From Methanosarcina barkeri str. Wiesmoor (GTDB taxonomy: Archaea > Halobacteriota > Methanosarcinia > Methanosarcinales > Methanosarcinaceae): a stretch of 64,000 nt of DNA. Location of the stretch: assembly GCF_000969985.1 (NCBI RefSeq), contig NZ_CP009526.1, forward strand, positions 744,001-808,000, written 5' to 3'. The translations under genes and the position numbers were made by a program. Shown piece after piece: positions 27,074 to 35,864 of the stretch; the first letter of the stretch is position 1; every line of letters starts with the position of its first letter. The notes below the pieces were generated by a model. It was not told the origin of the DNA, did not search any database, and was given only the letters and a program-made list of their open reading frames with translations.

Positions 27074-29400
27074 AGGTAATCACCAAGGTTATACTGTCGA
27101 GGTACAGCAGTCTTTCTCCTTCCTTTTTTTGGTCCTGTTTTCCCCGTTTTTTCGCTTAGCTCCGTAGCCCTGGCAGGTTCCTCTTCAGGCAGCTTTTCAG
27201 CTTTGTCTGTTTTTTCTTTTACAGGTTTGTCTTTAACCCCGGGCTCAGATCGCTTTCTACTCTTTTTCTCAGGTTTACTTTCGTCTTGACTTTCAGGTTT
27301 AACTTCAGGTTCAGTTTTAAGTTCGTTTTCAGTTTTACTTTCAGTTTTGACTTCAGTTTTACTTTTGGCTCGGCTTTTAGGTTTACTTTCAGCTTGACTT
27401 CCAGGTTTAACTTCAGGTTCGTTATCTTTGTCTTTTCTGAACTCGGTTTCAATTTCTTGAGTTTTTCCTGAAGTCCTGGAAGTTTCCTGCTGAATATTCG
27501 ATTCGGGCGACGCTACAGGTTTACTGGACAACTCTGTTGATCTCGAATCAGGCAGCTTCAAAAGCCCCGAATCAGATGAACACTGCGAGTTTGATGCTGG
27601 TGCCAATGGTGACAATTCGGAAATATCCTTACTCACGGCTGAAATATCAATACTCTTTGAGGGTTCAGTGCCTTTTGAGGTCTCAGTGCCTTTTGAGGTC
27701 TCAGTGCTCTTTGAGGTCTCAGTACTCTTTTTAGTACCCTTTTTAGTATTCTTAATTCGGTCTGAAGTCTTCAGAATTCCTGAAAGTTCAGTAATTTCAA
27801 GCTTGCCGGGAACTATCCCATCCGGCATGTTTTTTCCGTCGAGGCCAGCCTCCTCTACAGCATCAGGGTTTATTTCTTCAAATTCCAGAAGTCTGGGAGT
27901 GGTGGCAGAACTTGCAGCATTGGCAGTGGTGGCAGAACTTGCAGCATTGGCAGTGGTGGCAGAACTTGCAGCATTGGCAGTGGTGGCAGAACTTGCAGCA
28001 TTGGCAGTGTAGGCAGAATCATCGGGACTGGCCGGATTGGCGGGAATCTCTATCATGAAATCAGGGTTTTTGAAGTCCATAGCTTTAGCTTCAATAAGTT
28101 TCGAGAGACGGTCCTCGGTTTCTTCGTCTACCCTTGACTTTGAGACATCAGGGCTCCGGACAATTTCATCAATAATCAGCCCGCCATCGTTTAAACTCAT
28201 TTTCCGGATCTCGCTTGCAACGGCATGGTCAGGATCAGAAAAGGTCACTTTTAAGCTTTCCTCCGGTAAGGTCTCTTTTGCCCTCCGGTCTATAAAGTTT
28301 GACACAAGAGCTCCTTTATTAAGCAGGTATTCCTCAAGTTCGCTCTGTGACAGGACTGCCCCCGAATCCCCTGAAATTTCCAGAAATACCACGGATTCAG
28401 GGATATCTTCAAGATATTCATCTACTTTAGAAAATATCTGTTCATAAGGCTTATCTTCACCTTTCAACTCTACTCGAATGGACAGGAATTTCCGGGTTGG
28501 GATCGTTCGCTTGCTAATTTCAAGCCCTTTTTCGGAAAGCGTGATGATATTGTAGGAACGTGCTTCCTTTTCGGATAGACTGTTTCGTTCCGTGCTGCCA
28601 GGGTAAGTAATCCATGTTTCTCCTGTCTTATTTTTGATTATTGAATGTTCATGGTAATCGCCAAGAAGAACTGCATCGACCTTGAAAGGAAGGTTTTCAA
28701 GCACTTCATCACAGTCCCATTCTGCATATGGAAAAGGACTCATAATCTGGTGCATCACAAGCAGTTTCCAGCCGTTTTCCACAGGGCTGGATAGGGTAGA
28801 AGAGGTGGAAGGATTAGAAGGGTTGGAAGGGGTAACAGAAGTGGAAGGAGTGGAGGGGTTAGCAGGAGTTGGAGAAGTTGAAGACTTGGACGAAATGGAC
28901 GAAGTGGAAGGGATTGGAGAAGTGGAATCAGTGGAAGAAGGAGAAGAGTCGGAAACGGCAGGAGAGTCTGGCGCCTCAAATCCTGAATAGTCGAATATAG
29001 GAATTTTTGATTTCGGGACACTGTCTATCCCGTAGATGGCTGCATTACCTAACATAAGCGGTTTTTTTCCGAGCCTTGCCGCAAGTCCCATCTCCTCAAA
29101 AAGGTCAAGCCACTGGGTATTCTGCTTGCTCTCATGGTTCCCGACAATTCCTAAAAAAGGTATGTCAGCCGCCTTCAGCCTGGACAGGAGGTTTATTGTC
29201 TCAAGGAGGTCTTCAAGGGTTGGGTTCCTCGAATCAAAAAGGTCTCCTGCATGCACTACGGCATCAACCTGCATTTCAACCGCATCGTTTACAACAAGTT
29301 CGAAAGCTGCAAAAAAATCGTTTCTCCGGACCTCGCTGTGATATTGCCTGTATCCCAGATGCGTGTCTGCAGTGTGGAGTATCCTAATTTCCCTGGCCAT
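27070..29400 (-). CDS. mre11: DNA repair nuclease Mre11, enlarged
   Basis: 776 residues against roughly 350-600 in relatives. The calcineurin-like core is intact: HTADTHLGY (D12, H14), HAGDLFDSR (D53), GNHES (N88, H89), VMHQ (H217) and GDYHEH (H250, H252) supply the two-metal site. Between motifs III and IV lies a Ser/Thr/Pro-rich insertion (about 143-208). Residues 470-500 hold four copies of a nine-residue Ala/Ser/Thr repeat, and the last 250 residues are lysine/glutamate/serine-rich and probably disordered, ending in RQYNLGDYL, which looks like a retained terminal motif for Rad50 contact or a peptide handle. 3'-5' exonuclease and endonuclease of break repair. No strong Shine-Dalgarno precedes the ATG. 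Confidence 0.93.
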   Translation of the reverse strand: MAREIRILHTADTHLGYRQYHSEVRRNDFFAAFELVVNDAVEMQVDAVVHAGDLFDSRNPTLEDLLETINLLSRLKAADIPFLGIVGNHESKQNTQWLDLFEEMGLAARLGKKPLMLGNAAIYGIDSVPKSKIPIFDYSGFEAPDSPAVSDSSPSSTDSTSPIPSTSSISSKSSTSPTPANPSTPSTSVTPSNPSNPSTSSTLSSPVENGWKLLVMHQIMSPFPYAEWDCDEVLENLPFKVDAVLLGDYHEHSIIKNKTGETWITYPGSTERNSLSEKEARSYNIITLSEKGLEISKRTIPTRKFLSIRVELKGEDKPYEQIFSKVDEYLEDIPESVVFLEISGDSGAVLSQSELEEYLLNKGALVSNFIDRRAKETLPEESLKVTFSDPDHAVASEIRKMSLNDGGLIIDEIVRSPDVSKSRVDEETEDRLSKLIEAKAMDFKNPDFMIEIPANPASPDDSAYTANAASSATTANAASSATTANAASSATTANAASSATTPRLLEFEEINPDAVEEAGLDGKNMPDGIVPGKLEITELSGILKTSDRIKNTKKGTKKSTETSKSTETSKGTETSKGTEPSKSIDISAVSKDISELSPLAPASNSQCSSDSGLLKLPDSRSTELSSKPVASPESNIQQETSRTSGKTQEIETEFRKDKDNEPEVKPGSQAESKPKSRAKSKTEVKTESKTENELKTEPEVKPESQDESKPEKKSRKRSEPGVKDKPVKEKTDKAEKLPEEEPARATELSEKTGKTGPKKGRRKTAVPRQYNLGDYL
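27899..28012 (-). repeat. 27-bp coding tandem repeat in mre11
   Basis: Four copies of a 27-bp unit within the coding strand translate to a repeated nine-residue Ala-Asn-Ala-Ala-Ser-Ser-Ala-Thr-Thr. The unit length is a multiple of three so the frame is kept. The copies are identical at DNA level, suggesting recent expansion. Confidence 0.9.
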
Positions 29401-29828
29401 TGTTCTATCAGTCTCTAATTTTTACCCTATAAGGGTTTCTATATTAGTAATTAACTACTTTTTACAGAAAATAATCTTCATCCAGTTGAGGGAGTTAACA
29501 TCTTTCACGCCGGAATGCTGGTTTATCTACATAAATCTGACATAAAATTCAAAAATAAACTTTTAAAGTTATTTCTGGTGGTCGGCTGTCTATATATTAA
29601 TACCAATTCAAGAGACCACAGTGATGATTTTAGGTTGTTTTTGTCTCGCGAAGGCGCAGGTTGGAACTGGCGGACTTCAATTGAATTAAATCTGGTATCT
29701 CAATAGGTCTTACTCAGTCTGGGAGTTATTTTCGAAAAGACAAAGGCACAAAAGAGAATGAAAAAAAAGAATTTTACCGTATCAATTATTTTTCATAAAA
29801 CTAAACATGAAAGTTTTACAAACTCGAT
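29401..29828. other. intergenic region, no gene seen
   Basis: About 430 bases between mre11 and the small gene at 29829. Short open frames exist but lack ribosome binding sites and coding character. It should contain the mre11-rad50 promoter close to 29430-29460, where ATATTAGTAATTAACT is AT-rich. Confidence 0.4.
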
Positions 29829-30191
29829 TTACACGCATCTTCTTGGGTTTGCAATTTCTCTTTTAAGAATTTCTATCCAATCCGGAGACTCTACTCCGGG
29901 ATATTCATATCCTAAAAGAATCACTTCGCTGAATTCTTCGCCTTCAACTGATATGGACCCTGTTACCTCATAGGTTGGAAATGGGGCCGGAAGGACTCCT
30001 TTTACAGTCTCATCAACTTCCAGTTTCGTAAGTCTGGTAAGGTTATCCGTAAAAAGCACTTCTTCGGCACTGCTCGCAGTTACAATAGGTATTGTACGAA
30101 TCGAGTGATATATACACGATTCAACCACAGCAAATCCAAGTACGAGTTCTTTCCAGATCATAGGTTTGTTTTGATCGGTTGTTTCTGCCAT
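29829..30191 (-). CDS. hypothetical protein
   Basis: 120 residues starting at an ATG with GGAGGA 7 nt upstream (complement of 30197-30202), a good site that supports expression. No signal peptide or membrane span. The sequence is mixed alpha/beta with a hydrophobic segment VLGFAVVESCIYHS near 17-30 and an acidic C-terminal half. I do not recognise a family. It sits alone next to the disturbed accessory stretch. Confidence 0.55.
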   Translation of the reverse strand: MAETTDQNKPMIWKELVLGFAVVESCIYHSIRTIPIVTASSAEEVLFTDNLTRLTKLEVDETVKGVLPAPFPTYEVTGSISVEGEEFSEVILLGYEYPGVESPDWIEILKREIANPRRCV

Positions 30192-30512
30192 TGTTTGTCC
30201 TCCAACTAAACATTTGGTTCCATTCGGATTAACAGTTTTTGGGCTTATAGAAAGAATATGACTGTAAGTGATAAGTTATTTTCTTTCGAGAAAATCAACG
30301 CCCACAGTTTCTATTTTTTATATTTCCATAAAATGTAAAAATGTCTCCATAAGTGTATCCAAAATAATATTACATCCTGAATATTCTTTTTCTTGGAACC
30401 ACAGCAAACAAGAACTCTCCAACAGATAGAAAAACTTAAATATTGTTAGGATCCGGTCTTCTAGAAATCTGGTAGTAGTCTTCTAGAAATCTGGTAGTAG
30501 TCTTCTAGAAAT
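30192..30512. other. intergenic region with 22-bp triplication
   Basis: Upstream DNA of two divergent genes. Most is unremarkable AT-rich sequence; the last part is the 22-bp repeat that reaches into the start of the broken SnoaL-like gene. Confidence 0.5.
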
Positions 30513-30522
30513 ATGATAGTAG
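30457..30522. repeat. 22-bp tandem repeat, 3 copies
   Basis: Units TCTTCTAGAAATCTGGTAGT plus AG start at 30457, 30479 and 30501. The third copy carries two changes (ATATGATAG) that create an ATG at 30513. Confidence 0.9.
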
Positions 30523-30527
30523 TTCAC

Positions 30528-30887
30528 ATGACATTAATACTTGAAGCACAGGAATTTGCTAGAGAATGGGTTGAGGCCTGGAACTCTCATAACATTGACA
30601 GAATTTTCGAGTATTATAGTGAAGACTTCGAAATGACCAATTCTATTATCTTCCACGTAATTAACGATCAAACAAGCACCTCAACGGCAAAAAGAATGTG
30701 AAATCATACTAAGAAAAAGTACTTGAAAGAGTTCCTGATCTTCGGTTTGAGTTGCTTGATGTATTTGTAAGTGTCAATAGCCTGGTAATTTATCATAAGA
30801 CATTTCGGAAAACGTGCTGCAGAAATTTTGTTTTTTGGAGCCGATGGTAAGGTTAATAGAAGCCTTGCTCATTATAACGAAATTTAA
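30528..30887 (+). pseudogene. broken SnoaL/NTF2-like protein gene
   Basis: The first 57 codons from the ATG at 30528 read MTLILEAQEFAREWVEAWN, then a typical SnoaL-like opening (NIDRIFEYYSEDFEM), and stop at 30701. Coding sense continues in other frames up to a TAA at 30885-30887, for instance KVNRSLAHYNEI at the end, as in intact members of about 120-130 residues. At least one frameshift is therefore needed, and the gene is probably dead. The family folds as a cone-shaped alpha+beta barrel with varied small-molecule roles. A sequencing error is the main alternative. Confidence 0.65.
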
Positions 30888-31130
30888 TTTTTGAAACTTA
30901 TCTGAGTTCGTTTTATAGATCTATTTTACTTGGAAGGCTCCCTCTTCAGGTTTAGAGTCTATCTAATCTGTTTTTATCATGGAAAATAACTCTTTATTAT
31001 ACGCCTGTAAAGCTTGTATTCAAGTAAACAGATCTTGAGTTTTACTATTTTTGCTCCAGTATGAATATCTGCAGCGGGGTTCATATCCTATGTAGACATC
31101 TCATCAGGAAACCGTGGCGATTCTCGCCGG

Positions 31131-31463
31131 TCAAAGGTCATATAATTTCTTTCCAACGTTATATCCAGCGCCGTACCCGTCTCTAAACCCGTTATAGTAT
31201 CCTCCATTGTATCCGGAATCTGGCCCGTAGTAGATCATGAGGAATATGCGTGGACTTTTACCGGCTATGCCATCTGTAAACCCGGCACTGTATCCTTTTG
31301 AGTATCCTTCCCAGTAGCCGTGAGTATAGCTGTCATTGTTATTTTCTATATATTTTACAGACTCAGATGCGCTTACAGATGAAGTAGTCATCGAAGCTAC
31401 AAAAAGGACTAACAGAAGAACGCTCAGTGTCTTTCTTATTCTTTTAGATATTTGATTTCCCAT
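31131..31463 (-). CDS. exported glycine/tyrosine-repeat protein
   Basis: 110 residues with a clear signal peptide: basic start (KRIRKT), hydrophobic SVLLLVLFVASM and a likely cut after SVSA near residue 32. The mature part is built on GYxxGYxxGFxDG steps (about 48-66) and again GYNGGYYNGFRDGYGAGYNVG (about 83-103), a regular four-residue spacing of glycine-tyrosine. Such repeats suggest a surface or cell-envelope protein or a glycine-zipper-like fold; no function is known to me. The ATG at 31463 has a purine-rich GGAGGG upstream (complement of about 31470-31475). Confidence 0.65.
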   Translation of the reverse strand: MGNQISKRIRKTLSVLLLVLFVASMTTSSVSASESVKYIENNNDSYTHGYWEGYSKGYSAGFTDGIAGKSPRIFLMIYYGPDSGYNGGYYNGFRDGYGAGYNVGKKLYDL

Positions 31464-31860
31464 TCTTTACCCTCCAACTCTTTTTAGTTTAATCTGGATT
31501 TTGTGGTCATTCACTATACTGCAATTGGCGTTTTAAACCTCTAAATATGTAGCGTTCACAGCAATTTTTTAAGATGCCTCAGTTAGATTAGTCCTACCTT
31601 GAGATTAATAAACCTGTATTTCGATTGCTGCTCAACTTATATTCATATAACTGGGTTATATATAAGAAGGATAGAAAAAATCATTCTTAACTCTACTAAT
31701 TATGGAAATATAGGGCAATAAAAGTTTAAATAACTCAAAAAAAGGAGAATCGGTCGTTCAATTTCACAAAATCACTGTTGAGTCATGCTGTTGAGCCGAT
31801 GGTTATGAAACTCTTTTACTTACCGATATGGGTTAGAAAGGAATAGAAGAAACAGTATAT
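31464..31860. other. intergenic region up to the insertion sequence
   Basis: About 400 bases with no gene. The last six bases (31855-31860, GTATAT) are the left copy of the IS target duplication. Confidence 0.5.
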
Positions 31861-33589
31861 CCTAGATTCGGCAGGTAAACATATATGTTAATATAATTAA
31901 TATTCATATCTTTTTTCTTGATCTTCTATGGCATATAAAAACAACAGTCGAAGAGTTGACTCCTCAATAAAACGTACAAGATTCTTAGGTCACCTTGGTC
32001 TTATTGTTGGAGTTTTCCGAGAACTTGAAGTTGACAAACTGATCGATGAGAAACTTCCTAAAGAACGAGATCACAAGGTTCCTCACTCCGTCTGCATCCT
32101 TGCCATGGTACTCAATGGTCTTGGTTTCATAGGACAACGTCTGTACCTTTTTCCTGATTTTTTCAGGACTATTTCTATAGAAAGACTTTTTGGAGACGGT
32201 GTCACACGAGAAGACCTAAATCAATATGCTATTGGAGAAACTCTTGACAGAATCGTAAAGTATGGTCCTGCAAAACTATTTACGGAAATCACTCTTCACA
32301 TTATGAACCGTCTACCGATTCCTGTCCATTGTTTACACGCTGACACTACAAGTGTCAGCGTTTATGGCGATTATGAAGACAAAGAAATTGAGTCTATTGA
32401 TATTACTTTTGGGATTCCCAAAAACGGAAGATGGGACCTAAGACAATTTGTACTGAGCCTGATTGTTAATCAGCATGGTATACCACTTTTCATGAACACA
32501 CATTCAGGGAATGCTTCAGACAAAAACACAATTCTGGAAGCAATCAAGTCTATTAAATCAGCTTTAAGCCCTGAAAGTAAAGTGTACTATGTTGCTGATA
32601 GTTCATTTTACACAGACAATAATATCAAGAATATAGGAAAGTCATTCTGGATCAGTCGCGTTCCTGCAACAATTAATGAGGCAAAGGAAATGCTAACAGC
32701 AAATCTAAGCCTGAAAACGTTGAAAAGCGACGAAATATACTCGTTTTACCAAACCTTTGTAGAATATGGAGGAGTTAAACAAAAGTGGGTTTTGTTACTC
32801 TCTCATAAAATGAAAGAGAAGAAAGAAGTAACTCTCAGAAGAAAGCTTGAAAAGGAACTTGAAAAAGCAGAAAAGTCGTTTAAAAAGTTGACAGGAGAGG
32901 ACTTCTTCTGTGAAGAAGATGCATTAAAAGCAGCAGAAAAATGGATTCAGGATTTCCCTTCAATTGTGTTTGAAAAAGTAAATTTGAAAACCATTAAAAA
33001 ACGTGAAGCAGGCAAAAGAGTCAGACCTTCGAAAAATGAGGAATTAAAGACATATTACAGGATTAATGGAATAATAAAAGTTAACGAAGCTTTTGTTTTA
33101 AAAGAAATAGAGAAAATGGGACTTTTCATTATTGCAAGTAATGATATCAGCCTTTCTCCTGAAGAGATGCTGAAGTATTACAAAGGACAGGATAACGTAG
33201 AAAAAGGATTTAGATTTTTGAAAAGTGATACCTTTAGCATATCGAAAGTGTATCTCAAGAATAAATCAAGAATTGAAGCGTTGACAATGATAATGGTTCT
33301 CTGCTTAATGATTTATGCAATTGCAGAATGGAAATTAAGAATAAAATTAGAAGAAGAAAATGAAACAGTTCCAGATCAAAAAGGAAAACCAACAAAAAAA
33401 CCGACAATGAGATGGATATTTTTCAAGTTTCAGGGAATTACAGAACTTATAACTCAGAAAAAAGGGAAAAAAGAGGAAAAAAAGTCAGAAATTCTAAATA
33501 TGGAAGAGATTAACTGGAAGATATTGAGTATAATGGGAGAGAAATATGAAAATATATATCTCTAGTTGCGTTAACCTGCCGAATATAGG
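31861..33589 (+). mobile_element. IS1634-family-like insertion sequence, complete
   Basis: 1729 bp. The ends are inverted repeats: CCTAGATTCGGCAGGTAAAC (31861-31880) and, on the complement of 33570-33589, CCTATATTCGGCAGGTTAAC, 18 of 20 matching. GTATAT flanks both sides (31855-31860 and 33590-33595) as a 6-bp target duplication. One full transposase fills it. Intact ends, duplication and ORF suggest recent insertion and possible activity. Confidence 0.92.
31928..33565 (+). CDS. DDE transposase (IS4/IS1634 type)
   Basis: 545 residues. The N-terminal part (RFLGHLGLIVGVFRELEV) is the DUF4277-like region of IS1634 transposases. The RNase H-like core has the first Asp in LHADTTSVSVYGD, the second in YVADSSFY and the Glu in GQDNVEKGFRFLKSD (the Y-x2-Gx2-N-x-E-x2-F signature). 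A charged helical insertion lies between the second Asp and the Glu (about 295-370). The C-terminal part ends with the hydrophobic MIMVLCLMIYAIAEW helix. It fills the element between the inverted repeats; no frameshift or stop interrupts it. Confidence 0.92.
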   Translation: MAYKNNSRRVDSSIKRTRFLGHLGLIVGVFRELEVDKLIDEKLPKERDHKVPHSVCILAMVLNGLGFIGQRLYLFPDFFRTISIERLFGDGVTREDLNQYAIGETLDRIVKYGPAKLFTEITLHIMNRLPIPVHCLHADTTSVSVYGDYEDKEIESIDITFGIPKNGRWDLRQFVLSLIVNQHGIPLFMNTHSGNASDKNTILEAIKSIKSALSPESKVYYVADSSFYTDNNIKNIGKSFWISRVPATINEAKEMLTANLSLKTLKSDEIYSFYQTFVEYGGVKQKWVLLLSHKMKEKKEVTLRRKLEKELEKAEKSFKKLTGEDFFCEEDALKAAEKWIQDFPSIVFEKVNLKTIKKREAGKRVRPSKNEELKTYYRINGIIKVNEAFVLKEIEKMGLFIIASNDISLSPEEMLKYYKGQDNVEKGFRFLKSDTFSISKVYLKNKSRIEALTMIMVLCLMIYAIAEWKLRIKLEEENETVPDQKGKPTKKPTMRWIFFKFQGITELITQKKGKKEEKKSEILNMEEINWKILSIMGEKYENIYL

Positions 33590-33669
33590 GTATATAGCGA
33601 TGGAAGAATATAATAATTGAAAGCAATATAATTTTAATTTAAAACGGGTAAAAGTAAGGGGGATTAAGG

Positions 33670-33774
33670 TTGACGATAGGGGTCAGTGAAATAATAATTG
33701 CAGTTATTATTATAATAGCTATTATATTCCTGATATTAACTTTTAAACGGCTTCGTGAATTAAAATGGAAATGA
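33670..33774 (+). CDS. small single-span membrane protein (possible)
   Basis: 34 residues from a TTG at 33670, with a GGGGGA about 10 nt upstream. The peptide has a short polar start, a pure hydrophobic span (IIIAVIIIIAIIFLIL) and a basic tail (FKRLRELKWK), a TatA-like or small membrane-anchor layout. It is too short to assign. The next 130 bases contain no other candidate. Confidence 0.4.
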   Translation: MTIGVSEIIIAVIIIIAIIFLILTFKRLRELKWK

Positions 33775-34300
33775 GAATTAAGTTAAATCTTCTGTGAAGA
33801 TATCTATTGTAGTTCATCTTAAATTTTTATATAAATATTACGAAAATACGGTTACTTCTATCTGCAAAACCGCATGCGTAATTATTTAGCCTATATAAAG
33901 CAGAATCAATAGATATCTTTATTAAAATTCAATAGACATATCTTTATTAAAATTCAATAGACATATCTTTATTAAAATTCAATAGACATATCTTTATTAA
34001 AATTCAATAGACATATCTTTATTAAAATTCAATAGGCATATCTTTATAACTTGATTTTCTTAAACTGTTGGCGATTGACTGTGTTTCTTCATTTTTCAGA
34101 GGTTATTTCTCGGATTCCTCTTTTTCACTAGAATCAATATCAAAAGACATGTTTTGATAGGCTGAATAGTTGCTCGCATACTTACTTTGACAGGTTGAAT
34201 AGTTAACCACATACTTACTTTTTTGGCTAAACATAAAGCAGTTATAAGGAGGTTGCAATCTTTCTAAAACCACAGACCACGCGAAGTTATATTTTGCGTT
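33775..34300. other. intergenic region with 25-bp repeats
   Basis: No gene. It holds the 25-bp array (33906-34045) and, at 34159-34221, two imperfect copies of a 31-base segment beginning AGGCTGAATAGTT / AGGTTGAATAGTT and ending in CATACTTACTTT. Confidence 0.55.
33906..34045. repeat. 25-bp tandem repeat, five to six copies
   Basis: Units begin AATTCAATAGACATATCTTT and end ATTAA, starting at 33926, 33951, 33976, 34001 and 34026 (the last diverges), with a partial copy before the first. Unit length equals that of arrays at 12965 and 44626 though the sequences differ. Confidence 0.88.
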
Positions 34301-34426
34301 CCTTCAGGCTTTACGGAACAATTTTTTCTTAATTTTTCGCCTGGCACTGCTTGACATTTGTTTAAGAATAATTGGTGTAGGCGTGTTTTTTCCCGCAGGA
34401 GAAACTTTTCCTTCTTGAATGGCTTC
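34301..34426. repeat. duplicated 3' end of the PHP-domain gene
   Basis: These 126 bases match 35862-35987 (offset 1561) with only about ten differences. The source copy is the last 40 codons plus trailer of the minus-strand PHP gene at 35865-36539. Here the copy is cut loose and reads forward into the repeat-protein ORF, so it is a displaced gene fragment. Confidence 0.88.
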
Positions 34427-34843
34427 GTTCCTCATTTTGATGGCCAAAGAAAAGCAGAATTTATGGAAAAAGCACTTGAAATAGCCTCAAATATTCAATC
34501 TGATTATTCCAGATCATCTGCGCTTTCTTCTCTTGTCCCTCATTTTGATGGCCACAGAAAAGCGGAATTTATGGAAAAAGCACTTGAAATAGCCTCAAAT
34601 ATTCAATCTGATTATTCCAGAGCAAAGGCACTTTGTTTTATATTATCTCTTATGAGGAATTCTCCAGTGAATAAGCTTTATTTTTTGTGGAGAAGAATAA
34701 TTCAAATTCTCAAAGAGGATACTCGAAGTAACTTACTTTCTAATATCATCACATTAATTCCAATTATGAATGATTTGGGTGGCGATGAAACGTTATTTGA
34801 AATTTCTCGGGCTATTATAGACGTGTCTAATTGGTTTCCGTAA
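34358..34843 (+). pseudogene. chimeric fragment of a helical-repeat protein
   Basis: The frame runs 161 codons from a TTG, but its first 21-24 residues are antisense translation of the duplicated PHP-gene fragment and are surely not native. Real sequence begins about FVPHFDG. It contains two near-identical 38-residue repeats (HFDGxRKAEFMEKALEIAS... ending in SDYSRxxAL), an alpha-helical pair pattern found in large repeat proteins often linked to NACHT- or CHAT-type regulators. The two repeats are also nearly identical as DNA. The rest (about 95-161) is helical. I read it as the C-terminal remnant of a larger gene truncated by rearrangement. Confidence 0.65.
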
Positions 34844-35066
34844 AGTAAGTATTTTAGTGGGTATTGTGTAGTCTACGGAGTATGTGTTAAATTTTCAGTA
34901 TTCAATGACGTCTGTATGGAGTTAAAAACCCATCAATTACACAGTACCTCACAGAGCCCTTTCTATGAATAGAGATATTTTATGTGAAGACAGGACATAC
35001 CGGATAAAATGAAATCAAAATATGAAATCAGATATCTTTGACATTTTAAAAATAGCGGGATCACGT

Positions 35067-35693
35067 ATGAAAAGCACAGTATATCTTTACGTATTTGACA
35101 CAATGGCTGACTGGGAAGTCGGTTATTTAAGCGCTGAACTAAACTCGGGAAGATTCTATAGAAAAGAGTCGCAGCCTTTAAAAATAGTCACAGTTGGAAT
35201 AGATAATACTCCTGTAATTACAATGGGTGGCGTAAAAGTACTACCTGATATTGGACATGAAGAACTTATCATTGAAGATGCTGCAGCTCTGATCCTCCCT
35301 GGAGGAAATACATGGACAGAACCAATTCACGACCCAATTTTAAAAAAGGCTGAAGAGTGTTTGAAAAAAGGTGTAATTGTTGGGGCAATTTGCGGCGCTA
35401 CAATGGGACTTGCTGAAAAAGGGATGCTGAATAACAGATGGCACACCAGCAATGATCCTGGATTTCTTAAAATGATGTGTCCAAACTATACAGGAGAAAT
35501 GTATTATAAACAAGAACCAACTGTAACTGACGGAAACCTGATTACTGCTTCCGGAACAGCTCCACTAGAATTTACTGTTCATGTGTTGAAGAAGCTGGAT
35601 GTATTCTCGCTGGAAACGTTAGATTCATGGTACAATCTTTATCGTACTCACGAATCGAAATATTTCTATGAGCTAATTAGTTCTATTCAATGA
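35067..35693 (+). CDS. DJ-1/PfpI family protein
   Basis: About 208 residues from the ATG at 35067 (MKSTVYLYVFDTMADWE); an ATG 45 bases upstream at 35022 gives a 15-residue extension that looks unconserved. The flavodoxin-like core has the nucleophile elbow VGAICGATMGLA with its cysteine, the acidic partner early (VFDTMADWE) and LILPGGNTW before it. Family members are glyoxalases, chaperone-like or thiol-protective enzymes and some amidotransferase-like proteins; substrate cannot be told. It resembles bacterial YoaZ-type members in layout. A standalone gene. Confidence 0.82.
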   Translation: MKSTVYLYVFDTMADWEVGYLSAELNSGRFYRKESQPLKIVTVGIDNTPVITMGGVKVLPDIGHEELIIEDAAALILPGGNTWTEPIHDPILKKAEECLKKGVIVGAICGATMGLAEKGMLNNRWHTSNDPGFLKMMCPNYTGEMYYKQEPTVTDGNLITASGTAPLEFTVHVLKKLDVFSLETLDSWYNLYRTHESKYFYELISSIQ

Positions 35694-35864
35694 ATTGCAG
35701 AATCTCAAATTGAAAAAAGAGAAAAAATTTAGGCTAAAGGGCATGTGGATCATTGACAAAATCTGGCAAAACAGCCCTTTAGCCTCGTTGACAAGAGATA
35801 AACAATTGTAAGGAAATTACATCCGGCCATGGTTATACCATTCTAAAGTTTCATTTTGGATCCT

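Noticed and set aside
27668-28012. Repetitive plus-strand ORF opposite mre11
   Set aside because: An antisense reading of the Ala/Ser/Thr coding repeats; open only because the repeat lacks stops.
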